Of a DNA stretch of 64,000 nt, positions 53,388 through 60,816 are shown in pieces. Location: positions 62,001 through 126,000 of the forward strand of contig JALAHT010000002.1 in assembly GCA_025384855.1 (NCBI GenBank), written 5' to 3'. The position numbers were made by a program, and so were the translations under genes. The notes beneath the pieces are model-generated. The model was not told the origin of the DNA, made no database searches, and was given only the letters and a program-made list of their open reading frames with translations. Position 1 is the stretch's first letter, and each line of letters starts with the position of its first letter. Source of the DNA: Luteirhabdus salina (GTDB taxonomy: Bacteria; Bacteroidota; Bacteroidia; Flavobacteriales; Flavobacteriaceae).

Positions 53388-54011
53388 TTAATTAGCTGCC
53401 ACAACATACGGGAATGAAGCGGAAAAATTAGCATCATTGCTATCCACAAAGTCGGACGTTAACATTGGGTTCTCAGAACCGTCTGGACCTCCGAAGATCA
53501 GCAATAACGAGATGTCAATTACGTCATCCTGCAATGTTCTCCCGGTCAATACCTGTGTGCCATTGAAGTACGATGTCGTTCCGGTTTCGGCTACCCACAG
53601 CACATCGCTAGCTAATACAGTCGTAAAAGTTGTCGCATCCAATCCAAGTGCATTTGTGGTATATCCTGGATTTAACGCTAGCAATTTATCTTCAAAGTCT
53701 GGCTGAAATTGAGTCCCCATGTTTGATGGAGTTGTAACATTAAATTCATCTTTCATTCCATCGGTACCAAAAACTGTATTAATCCCTGGTCGTCCCATTT
53801 GGTCTTCCTGGGCATATGTTCCTTCAAATGCCGTTGCACAAGGTCCACAAGCGGTTCCACCGCAATCAACACCTGTTTCATCGCCATTTTGAATACCATC
53901 GTTACAGGTGGCATCCGCTATTATTACATTATCGTCGTCATCAGAGCATTGTACAAAGGCCAATGAGGCTACCAATGCTATTGATATTGTTATGTATTTT
54001 GAAAATTTCAT
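53388..54011 (-). CDS. DUF4331-type exported lipoprotein (C-terminal part only)
   Basis: The product has 207 residues with a lipoprotein signal (MKFSKYITISIALVASLAFVQC, cysteine at 22) followed by an acidic DDDD stretch. Near residue 37 is a cysteine-rich motif CNDGIQNGDETGVDCGG with CGPC, as in the repeated CNDGxxNxDETGVDCGG units of secreted Bacteroidota proteins. The rest (VLTGRTLQDDVIDISLLLIF, then FPYVVA) resembles the C-terminal half of DUF4331. It follows the larger DUF4331 gene on the minus strand by 30 bases. Function unknown. Confidence 0.75.
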   Translation of the reverse strand: MKFSKYITISIALVASLAFVQCSDDDDNVIIADATCNDGIQNGDETGVDCGGTACGPCATAFEGTYAQEDQMGRPGINTVFGTDGMKDEFNVTTPSNMGTQFQPDFEDKLLALNPGYTTNALGLDATTFTTVLASDVLWVAETGTTSYFNGTQVLTGRTLQDDVIDISLLLIFGGPDGSENPMLTSDFVDSNDANFSASFPYVVAAN

Positions 54012-54041
54012 ATTCGATATATTTTTAAATTTTGTTTCGGT

Positions 54042-54734
54042 TTATTGCTTTCTTTTCGATTCTACCCAAGTATTATAGATGGGAGTATCTGGCATTAGTG
54101 GATTTGCTCCAGTGGCTCCTGATCCTAACATAGATTTTGGTACCTCAACGACTACAGAAAGCACATTGGTTCCGGCAAAAGTATCCGTACCTGGATCTTC
54201 AAAGCCAGTCGCATTACCTGCAATGACTTCATTGTATTGTTCAAAATCGAAATAGAATGGATCTTCACGAGGTCCCGCAAAAAACATCATTCCGTTGTTT
54301 TCACTAGTTTCAACATTTCCAACATCCGAAATTTTCACACTATTTCGCACCGCGTCGGTATCTATCATGCTAGTTAAGCCTGTATTGTTACTTCCAACTT
54401 CAACAGGACCAAAGAAATACATCGAATCGTTTCTGCGAATCATTTGTATTACCAAATCTTCAACGAGATCATTATCTCTATCAATATTGATCTCCAACAA
54501 TACATTTTCATCAAACTCCGCTTGATCTGTACTTCCAGGGGCTAACAGTCCTTGAACATTCGTTACGAATACCAAGTTATCGGTATTCTGGCCTTGGAAA
54601 GCGTAAAAGTCTGTAATGTCAGATTCGCTTCCTGCTACTGCTGGCGCATCGATGTGATCGGCGGCAACAAATATAGCTGCCACAACTACTATCCCGATTC
54701 CGGCAATAGCTGCTAATAGTTTCGTTCTTTTCAT
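54042..54734 (-). CDS. DUF4331 exported protein
   Basis: From the ATG at 54734 the protein has 230 residues and begins MKRTKLLAAIAGIGIVVVAA, a signal or anchor sequence; a longer frame upstream starts with lysine-rich codons and is not preferred. The DUF4331 core opens ADHIDAPAVAGSESDITDFYAFQ and contains LVFVTNVQGLLAPG and VLSVVVEVPKSML. The family is found in operons with ECF sigma factors and TPR proteins, as here. It is the first gene of the group; the neighbouring sigma pair is a candidate controller, which is inference. Confidence 0.85.
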   Translation of the reverse strand: MKRTKLLAAIAGIGIVVVAAIFVAADHIDAPAVAGSESDITDFYAFQGQNTDNLVFVTNVQGLLAPGSTDQAEFDENVLLEINIDRDNDLVEDLVIQMIRRNDSMYFFGPVEVGSNNTGLTSMIDTDAVRNSVKISDVGNVETSENNGMMFFAGPREDPFYFDFEQYNEVIAGNATGFEDPGTDTFAGTNVLSVVVEVPKSMLGSGATGANPLMPDTPIYNTWVESKRKQ

Positions 54735-54815
54735 AGTTTTTAGTTTATTGATTACTTTTATCTTCACCTATAGTTACGATTAAAATACAACTATGGTTTT
54801 CCAATGCTTGTTAAT

Positions 54816-54846
54816 CTTGTGTTAACCCTTGGTTTTTATAATTTTG
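54816..54846 (+). promoter_or_regulatory. promoter of the LETM1-like gene
   Basis: CTTG (54816-54819), a 19-base spacer and TAATTTTG (54839-54846) match the Bacteroidota promoter form. The start codon is at 54882. Confidence 0.85.
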
Positions 54847-54881
54847 CCTTCTTTGTACCTACGTGCTAAATATATCCCTTT

Positions 54882-56105
54882 ATGAATCCTTCGGCATCGG
54901 GCTGGATCCCTAAATTCTTGTTTTTGTTGAAGGAAGGTTCGCTGACATTCGCATTTGACACGAATCAGGATTTTTATACGAAGCTTCGCACTACTGGATT
55001 TTTATATGGATGGTCCGTTTCGACAATAATGGAAGGTGTCTTCACACAGATTTCACCAACGAAAGAAGAATTAACCAAGGTAAATCTTCTTTCAAGTCTT
55101 TTATTCGTTCACAGTTCAGACCAAATCCTGAAAGATCCTGCATCAGCCATCGCCCAATTGGTGACTTTTTATAAAGAATTTGACAAAGAACACAGAAGTT
55201 GGCTTCAATTGTTTCATCTTCGTCAGCAGCCTTCTACTACCTTAGAAAAAATTCTATCCGCTCGATTACATGAGCGAAGTTGGATGGAAAAGAAAAACGC
55301 CACCTCCCTCCTCACCTACACCTTATTATTTTTGGATGTATTACGGTACGAAGACTATCTGCGCAATGATAATTCGATTAGCGAATACTCCAAATTATTG
55401 GAAAGCAGCGTAATAAGTTGTTGTTATTTGGCATTACGGTCCAAAAAACAAAAAAGGAAGTACGATCATCTTCTAATCGATTTATTTGAATCGTCTTCCG
55501 AATTTCTTGCCGAAAAAACAACAGTGATGGAAATCGTTACCCTAGAACACGTTGGGTATCTCTCTGAAGCCGACCACCTAACACGACTCTTTATTCTAGA
55601 GGTTTGCTGTTTGGCGGTATGGGACGACCGTGCGGTAGATGAAAAAGAAGCACAGTTTTTAGGCGAGTTAGCTGAACTACTCCAACTTCCTCTTGAAACG
55701 GTTGGTCAATGTCTAGAATACCTAAAACAGTTTTCCGACAAACACGCCACCAAGATAAGTCTGTTTGAATACGATCATCCCGTTAAACAATTATACAAGC
55801 AGTCGGTTCGGACTGTTCGCTTACTGATTTTTCGAAACCAAAAACGCCTTCGAAAAGAATTGGAAGAAAGTGGAGAATTATTAGTATTGCTAAGCCAAAG
55901 TACAGTTCGCGAACTTTCGAAAGCCGAGAAACAGCAAATGCACGAGCAGTTATTGGATATTTGTAAGAGCATTCCATCGCTTACGGTGTTCCTACTTCCT
56001 GGAGGCTCGCTTTTGCTACCTTTACTGATTAAGTTTATTCCAGAATTGCTTCCGTCGGCGTTTCAGGAAAATCGTATTTCAAAAGGAAAAAAAGGGAAAG
56101 CGTAG
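54882..56105 (+). CDS. LETM1-related / TerB-like protein
   Basis: The product has 407 residues without a signal peptide. The middle (near residue 245) contains a TerB-like acidic helical region: VWDDRAVDEKEAQFLGELAE. The C-terminus ends in PGGSLLLPLLIKFIPELLP, a hydrophobic segment as in LETM1-like proteins; such genes are commonly annotated as LETM1-related biofilm-associated protein in this group. I can see no enzyme motif. The LETM1 comparison supports a membrane-associated role, but transport is not shown. It is a single gene with its own promoter, followed by the SRP RNA on the other strand. Confidence 0.75.
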   Translation: MNPSASGWIPKFLFLLKEGSLTFAFDTNQDFYTKLRTTGFLYGWSVSTIMEGVFTQISPTKEELTKVNLLSSLLFVHSSDQILKDPASAIAQLVTFYKEFDKEHRSWLQLFHLRQQPSTTLEKILSARLHERSWMEKKNATSLLTYTLLFLDVLRYEDYLRNDNSISEYSKLLESSVISCCYLALRSKKQKRKYDHLLIDLFESSSEFLAEKTTVMEIVTLEHVGYLSEADHLTRLFILEVCCLAVWDDRAVDEKEAQFLGELAELLQLPLETVGQCLEYLKQFSDKHATKISLFEYDHPVKQLYKQSVRTVRLLIFRNQKRLRKELEESGELLVLLSQSTVRELSKAEKQQMHEQLLDICKSIPSLTVFLLPGGSLLLPLLIKFIPELLPSAFQENRISKGKKGKA

Positions 56106-56140
56106 GATTACGAAACCTTTAGAAAAAAGCATAAAAAAAT

Positions 56141-56234
56141 GGCAAGCTACCTACATCGCACCGCTACGACCGTTTACCCTTGCTGCGTTCCCGCCCTGGG
56201 GGATTCAACGGGAGCTGGTCGTGTAGGACTTGCC
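56141..56234 (-). ncRNA. ffs: signal recognition particle RNA, small bacterial type
   Basis: The minus-strand transcript of about 94 bases begins GGCAAG and ends CTTGCC, which pair to close the molecule. The conserved domain IV is present: CAGGGCGGGAACGCAGCAAGG, shortened here to its core GGGAAC tetraloop with GCAGCA on the opposite side of the internal loop. A seven-T tract follows the last pair (56140 to 56134). A strict promoter places the start at the first base. It binds Ffh to form the SRP that directs nascent membrane proteins. It lies between the LETM1-like and cyclotransferase genes. Confidence 0.93.
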
Positions 56235-56238
56235 GATG

Positions 56239-56268
56239 CAAAGATACGGGATTTTCAATGTTTCACAA
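56239..56268 (-). promoter_or_regulatory. promoter of the SRP RNA
   Basis: On the minus strand TTG (56268 to 56266), a 19-base spacer and TATCTTTG (56246 to 56239) lie just upstream. The RNA begins four to five bases after the -7 element. Confidence 0.9.
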
Positions 56269-56323
56269 GTGGTTTTTCCTTCAAATTTTAATAGCTATCT
56301 TGCCAACAAAAGAACCTATTTTA

Positions 56324-57376
56324 ATGAGACCTGCTATCTTATTTAGTATCACCCTACTAACACTGCTGCTTTACTCCTGCGGCGATGAGCGACTTCCGGA
56401 AGACACCTTTCAGCTTCGGATTGCAAATGCACAAACCGCCTATAAACCTTCCAATACATTGAAGGTTTCCATCGATTCCAAACAACAAGCTACAATAGAC
56501 TCCATTCAATATGCATTCGATGGCACTTCAATTTCAGCAAATACTGCTAATACTGAAGTTAAGATTCCTTTAGCTGAAGAAAAACTGGGCAAGCGTATGC
56601 TTACCGCTACAGTATTTTCTGAAGGTGAATCCTACGAAGCACAGACTGAAATTACGCTGCTTTCGCCTGTAAAGCCCACACTTTATTCGTATGAAATTAT
56701 TGAGACATACCCTCACGATCCGCAGGCGTATACACAGGGATTAGAATTTGAAAACGACACCTTGTATGAAAGCACTAGTAGACGCAAATTCTCAAGCCTC
56801 CGAAAAACGGATTATAAGACAGGAGAGGTAATTTTTAAAATTGACTTAGACGATCAATATTTTGGTGAAGGGTTGACCATAATGGATAATACACTGTATC
56901 AACTTACATGGCAATCGGGGAAAGGATTTGTGTATTCGCTACAACCGTTTGAACAGATAGATTCCTTTGTTTATAACAAAAGTAAAGAAGGATGGGGCCT
57001 TTGCAACGATGGAAAGCTGTTGTATAAAAGCGACGGTACCGAGCGTATTTGGACGCTAGACCCAAAAACCCTGGAAGAACAATCTTATATTGAAATTTAT
57101 ACCAATACAAGTCGTATTCCTAGAGTGAATGAATTAGAGTGGGTGGAAGGAAAAATTTATGCGAATGTCTACCAACAAGGCTCTATTGCTATCGTGAATC
57201 CAGCATCAGGCGCGGTGGAAGGCGTCATCGATTTGACCGATCTGATAGATAATGTTACGGAAACACAAGATCGTGATGTCCTAAACGGAATTGCCTATAA
57301 AGGTGAAAAAGATATTTTATATATCACCGGGAAAAATTGGGACAAGCTCTTTAAAGTCCGCATCTTTCCGAAGTAA
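56324..57376 (+). CDS. glutaminyl-peptide cyclotransferase-type lipoprotein
   Basis: The true start is the ATG at 56324; the frame runs 48 codons further upstream, but that part is the antisense strand of the SRP RNA and its promoter. The product has 350 residues, with a lipoprotein signal (MRPAILFSITLLTLLLYSC). It matches the plant-type glutamine cyclotransferase family: ETYPHDPQAYTQGLEFEND near residue 125, YQLTWQSGKGFVY and the end YIEIYTNTSRIPRVNELEW. It would convert N-terminal glutamine to pyroglutamate on exported proteins. A beta-propeller fold without classical signatures is expected. Confidence 0.88.
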   Translation: MRPAILFSITLLTLLLYSCGDERLPEDTFQLRIANAQTAYKPSNTLKVSIDSKQQATIDSIQYAFDGTSISANTANTEVKIPLAEEKLGKRMLTATVFSEGESYEAQTEITLLSPVKPTLYSYEIIETYPHDPQAYTQGLEFENDTLYESTSRRKFSSLRKTDYKTGEVIFKIDLDDQYFGEGLTIMDNTLYQLTWQSGKGFVYSLQPFEQIDSFVYNKSKEGWGLCNDGKLLYKSDGTERIWTLDPKTLEEQSYIEIYTNTSRIPRVNELEWVEGKIYANVYQQGSIAIVNPASGAVEGVIDLTDLIDNVTETQDRDVLNGIAYKGEKDILYITGKNWDKLFKVRIFPK

Positions 57377-57380
57377 TCGA

Positions 57381-58172
57381 TTATCGAGGTACTACTTCAG
57401 CACTATCGGGTTTTTTAAAGACGGAAGGTTCCAGCTCGGTTTCAGTAATGGATCTATTTAGAAAGGTAATCGAATTTCGCTTTACCTTTGGCTTATTCCC
57501 TTCTACCGTGTACCAACTAATCGTTTTCGGCAGTAGTAAGCCGTTTACGGGTTTCCATTCATCATATTTTACGAAGTGCCAATCGCCACTTTTAATATTA
57601 TTTCGATAAGTAACCGTATATCCTACCCATTCCATACGATAGGATTCTGGGTCGGAATATAAAATATATTCATCGCGAGAGGAATCGCCTATTCCATCCT
57701 CATAGGAAATTTTGAAAGCGTTGTATTCCTTCCCAAGCAATTCATGTACGCCTAAAGGGGTATAAACGATGCCTTCATCGGCTAGCACAAAAGGCATCGC
57801 ATAGAAATAAAACATCAAGTTGTGGTAAAAGCGAGCATTGCCTTGATAGCCATAGTCTTCATGGTTTAGCAACCACACCGCTTCCCCATCGTAACCGATG
57901 GCCCAAGCGGATGTTTCAATCTTGGTAAGCCGGTTCGGCAACGAGACCGTATGCGTTTCATCTACACCAGGCACTTCAATAAAAAAACAAAGGTTCTTCA
58001 TCCTTTTCCAACGGTCAAGGCCGCCGTGCGTATCAAAAACCTTGGTCAGGTTTTCAGGATACGGCTTTGCTGCTGAAACGCTTGTGTCGACTTCAGTACC
58101 CGATTCGGTTTCAAAATTCTTGCAAGACATGCATATGCAAATCAGAAAAAATAGTAGTAGAATTCTTCTCAT
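57381..58172 (-). CDS. DUF6503-type lipoprotein
   Basis: From the ATG at 58172 the protein has 263 residues; an ATG five codons upstream is possible. A lipoprotein signal (MRRILLLFFLICICMSC) is followed by a strand-rich domain: FDTHGGLDRWKRMKNLCFF, AIGYDGEAVWLLN and VKYDEWKPVNGLLLPKTISW. I believe this is the DUF6503 family; the name rests on resemblance and should be checked. It is convergent with the cyclotransferase, four bases apart. Confidence 0.65.
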   Translation of the reverse strand: MRRILLLFFLICICMSCKNFETESGTEVDTSVSAAKPYPENLTKVFDTHGGLDRWKRMKNLCFFIEVPGVDETHTVSLPNRLTKIETSAWAIGYDGEAVWLLNHEDYGYQGNARFYHNLMFYFYAMPFVLADEGIVYTPLGVHELLGKEYNAFKISYEDGIGDSSRDEYILYSDPESYRMEWVGYTVTYRNNIKSGDWHFVKYDEWKPVNGLLLPKTISWYTVEGNKPKVKRNSITFLNRSITETELEPSVFKKPDSAEVVPR

Positions 58173-58296
58173 AAATAATGATATCAAACTCCCTAAAACT
58201 AATCATTTCCATATATCAACCCTACAAATATGCTTAGATTAACTATTGTTTCACAACTTTGAAGCGTACTTGAATATTAATAGTATTTTCGTTGGT

Positions 58297-59100
58297 ATGA
58301 ATAAAAAAATTTCCAGTCTTCAAAACCCGACCGTCAAACAATTCAGATTGTTACAGGAGAAGTCGCGGGAGCGACGAAAGACAGGATTATTTCCAGTTGA
58401 AGGGGTGCGTGAAATCGATTTAGCTGTCAAAGGTGGATATCGCATTCAAACAATATTCTTTTCACCTGAAATAATCGAAGTACAAAAATTGAATGAATTG
58501 CTTGCGACATTTCCTTCGGAAGCGGAACAGATTGAAGTATCGGAAGAAGTGTATGCATCTCTTGCTTACAGAGGTTCCTCGGAAGGTATTCTGGCCTTGG
58601 TTGAAAGTAAACAGCATACCCTAAAAAAGCTTGAACTTTCTCCAAATCCATTGGTGCTTATTGCTGAAGCACCCGAAAAGCCTGGAAATATTGGAGCTTT
58701 ATTACGCACCGCCGATGCCGCCAACGTAGATGCGGTTATCATTGCTAATCCTAAGACCGATCTTTACAACCCAAATATTATTAGAAGTAGTGTTGGCTGT
58801 GTTTTTACCAACACTGTTGCCATGGGAAGTACTGCAGAAATTATCACGTATTTGAAAGAAAACAACATCGCCATTTACTGCGCCGCGCTACAAGCTTCTA
58901 AATCCTATCATACTTGCAACTATACCGAATCTTCTGCTATTGTTGTGGGAACGGAAGCCACAGGACTATCAGACGAATGGCTTAAGGCGAGTGCACAAAA
59001 CATCATTATCCCAATGCAGGGGGAAATAGATAGTATGAATGTTTCAGTAGCGGCGGGAATCCTTATCTTTGAGGCCAAACGACAGCGAGACTTCAAATAA
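58297..59100 (+). CDS. TrmH/SpoU-family RNA 2'-O-methyltransferase
   Basis: The start is the ATG at 58297 (MNKKISSLQNPTVKQFRLLQ, 267 residues). An N-terminal substrate-binding region (KTGLFPVEGVREIDLAV) precedes the SPOUT knot: VLIAEAPEKPGNIGALLRTADAANVD (shown in two parts), VGTEATGLSDEWL and IPMQGEIDSMNVSVAAGILIFEA. This arrangement is that of TrmH-type 2'-O-ribose methyltransferases acting on rRNA or tRNA. The exact nucleotide is not deducible. The M48 gene follows 33 bases later. Confidence 0.93.
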   Translation: MNKKISSLQNPTVKQFRLLQEKSRERRKTGLFPVEGVREIDLAVKGGYRIQTIFFSPEIIEVQKLNELLATFPSEAEQIEVSEEVYASLAYRGSSEGILALVESKQHTLKKLELSPNPLVLIAEAPEKPGNIGALLRTADAANVDAVIIANPKTDLYNPNIIRSSVGCVFTNTVAMGSTAEIITYLKENNIAIYCAALQASKSYHTCNYTESSAIVVGTEATGLSDEWLKASAQNIIIPMQGEIDSMNVSVAAGILIFEAKRQRDFK

Positions 59101-59133
59101 AAGCATTGCAAATCGCTTCTTCACTCCAACTGC

Positions 59134-60369
59134 ATGACTCCAGAAACGCTATTCTACATCATCATCGGAATTTTAACGGTGAGCTTTATCATCGACCAAA
59201 TTCTAGATGCTCTCAACGCCAAGCATTTTAGCGACCCTATACCATCGGAACTGAGCGATGTTTATGATGAAGAAGCCTACCACAAGTCGCAATCCTACAA
59301 GAAGGAGCGCTATAAATTCGGGGTCATTACCGCAACGATTACGTTTTTAGGAACATTGGCTTTTTTCTTTTTTGATGGCTTTGCGTTTGTCGACAATCTT
59401 GCTCGGACCGTTTCTGATAACCCTATTATTGTTGGATTGGTATTTTTCGGAATCATTCTTTTTGCGGGCGATATTTTAATGCTTCCGTTTGGTTATTACA
59501 GCACATTCGTAATTGAAGAGAAATACGGTTTCAACAAAACTACTATCACGACATTTTTTATGGATAAGGTGAAGGGTTGGTTAATGTTGGCAATGATTGG
59601 CGGCTCGCTTTTAGCGCTTATAATTTGGTTCTACCATACGGTTGGAACCGACTTTTGGTGGTATGCATGGGTAATCGTAACCGTATTTGTCGTTTTTATG
59701 AACCTCTATTACGCACGATTGATCGTACCATTATTCAACAAACAATCGCCTTTGGAGGAAGGTTCCTTACGCTCCAAGATTGAAGCCTACGCCCAACAGG
59801 TCGGATTTACATTGGACAAGATTTTTGTAATAGACGGTTCTAAGCGAAGTACCAAGGCGAATGCGTATTTCTCTGGCTTCGGACGAGAAAAAAGAATCAC
59901 GCTTTATGATACTCTAATAGACGATTTAGAAGAAGAGGAAATCGTAGCGGTGTTGGCCCATGAGGTAGGTCACTATAAACGAAATCATATCATTGTCAAT
60001 CTTTTAGCTTCAATCCTTACGACGGGCTTCACATTTTGGCTATTATCGTTGTTTGTTGGTAATCCGCTGCTCTCGGAAGCCTTAAATGTTTCGCAACCTT
60101 CTTTCCATATTGGCTTAATCGCCTTTGGGGTATTGTATAGTCCTATTTCAGAAATCACCGGACTTATTATGAATTATCTTTCCAGAAAGTTTGAATATCA
60201 AGCCGATGACTATGCAAAAAGCACGTACGCAGCAGCTCCATTAGTGGCTGGGTTAAAAAAACTTTCCAAAAACAATCTAAGCAATCTTACTCCACATCCG
60301 GCGTATGTCTTTGCGCATTATTCACATCCGCCGTTGTTAAAGCGGTATCAGAAATTAATGACGCTATAG
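59134..60369 (+). CDS. M48-family membrane metallopeptidase (Ste24 type)
   Basis: The protein has 411 residues with about seven spans, as in Ste24/CAAX endopeptidases. The zinc motif HEVGHYKRNH is near residue 275, and the downstream glutamate lies in SRKFEYQADDYA near 355. In bacteria, such enzymes act in membrane-protein quality control rather than prenyl processing. The last codons (CTA, TAG) are the first heptad of the downstream array. Confidence 0.92.
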   Translation: MTPETLFYIIIGILTVSFIIDQILDALNAKHFSDPIPSELSDVYDEEAYHKSQSYKKERYKFGVITATITFLGTLAFFFFDGFAFVDNLARTVSDNPIIVGLVFFGIILFAGDILMLPFGYYSTFVIEEKYGFNKTTITTFFMDKVKGWLMLAMIGGSLLALIIWFYHTVGTDFWWYAWVIVTVFVVFMNLYYARLIVPLFNKQSPLEEGSLRSKIEAYAQQVGFTLDKIFVIDGSKRSTKANAYFSGFGREKRITLYDTLIDDLEEEEIVAVLAHEVGHYKRNHIIVNLLASILTTGFTFWLLSLFVGNPLLSEALNVSQPSFHIGLIAFGVLYSPISEITGLIMNYLSRKFEYQADDYAKSTYAAAPLVAGLKKLSKNNLSNLTPHPAYVFAHYSHPPLLKRYQKLMTL

Positions 60370-60419
60370 GCTGTAGGCTGTAGGCTGTAGGCTGTAGGCT
60401 GTAGGCTAAAAGGTATGGA
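60364..60419. repeat. heptanucleotide array, unit CTGTAGG
   Basis: CTATAGG at 60364-60370 (holding the stop codon of the M48 gene) is followed by five CTGTAGG copies (60371-60405), then CTAAAAG and GTATGGA. This opens the 447-base gene-free stretch 60370-60816, which holds three heptad-type blocks and no supported gene. Confidence 0.93.
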
Positions 60420-60434
60420 ATTAGTGTGCTCTCA

Positions 60435-60526
60435 TAATTCTGAATTCTTCATTCTTAATTCTCCGCTCCTTTGCTCCTTTGCTCCTTTGATTCTTTGATT
60501 CTTTGATTCTATGACTCATTGCCTCA
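60435..60526. repeat. mixed array: four heptads then eight octamers
   Basis: TAATTCT, GAATTCT, TCATTCT, TAATTCT (60435-60462) are followed by eight words of eight bases: CCGCTCCT, TTGCTCCT twice, TTGATTCT three times, ATGACTCA, TTGCCTCA (60463-60526). It is the only place in the window where the period changes from seven to eight. Confidence 0.85.
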
Positions 60527-60547
60527 TTTTCAAATTTGCTCCACAAC

Positions 60548-60752
60548 ATCAAATCCCAAATCACAAAGAAAGTCGGTAGTCATTAGTATATAGTCCATAG
60601 GTGCTATTGATTAAGGATTATTAGTTTGTAGTTCAATAGTAATGCCCAAGTTACACAGTATCCACAGTATCAAATCACAAATCACAAATTCAAAATCGTG
60701 AATTGTAAATCAATTTGTATCCACACCATCGACTATCGACTACACACTACAG
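60548..60752. repeat. long degenerate heptad stretch before the MscS gene
   Basis: From 60548 the words ATCAAAT, CCCAAAT, CACAAAG are followed, after two bases, by AGTCGGT, AGTCATT, AGTATAT, AGTCCAT and later ATCAAAT, CACAAAT, CACAAAT, TCAAAAT, then ACCATCG, ACTATCG, ACTACAC, ACTACAG (ending 60752). The phase from 60571 is kept for 26 units (182 bases), although neighbouring words drift. Confidence 0.8.
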
Positions 60753-60816
60753 CCTCTTTCAATCCTAACATTCCTTTAGCGTTTCCGTACCCTCTTTTTC
60801 CGTATTTTAAGGAATT

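Noticed and set aside
60548-60752. possible replication origin from the repeats and A/T content
   Set aside because: No DnaA-box cluster, dnaA gene or AT-rich unwinding element is seen; the period-seven pattern explains the repeats.
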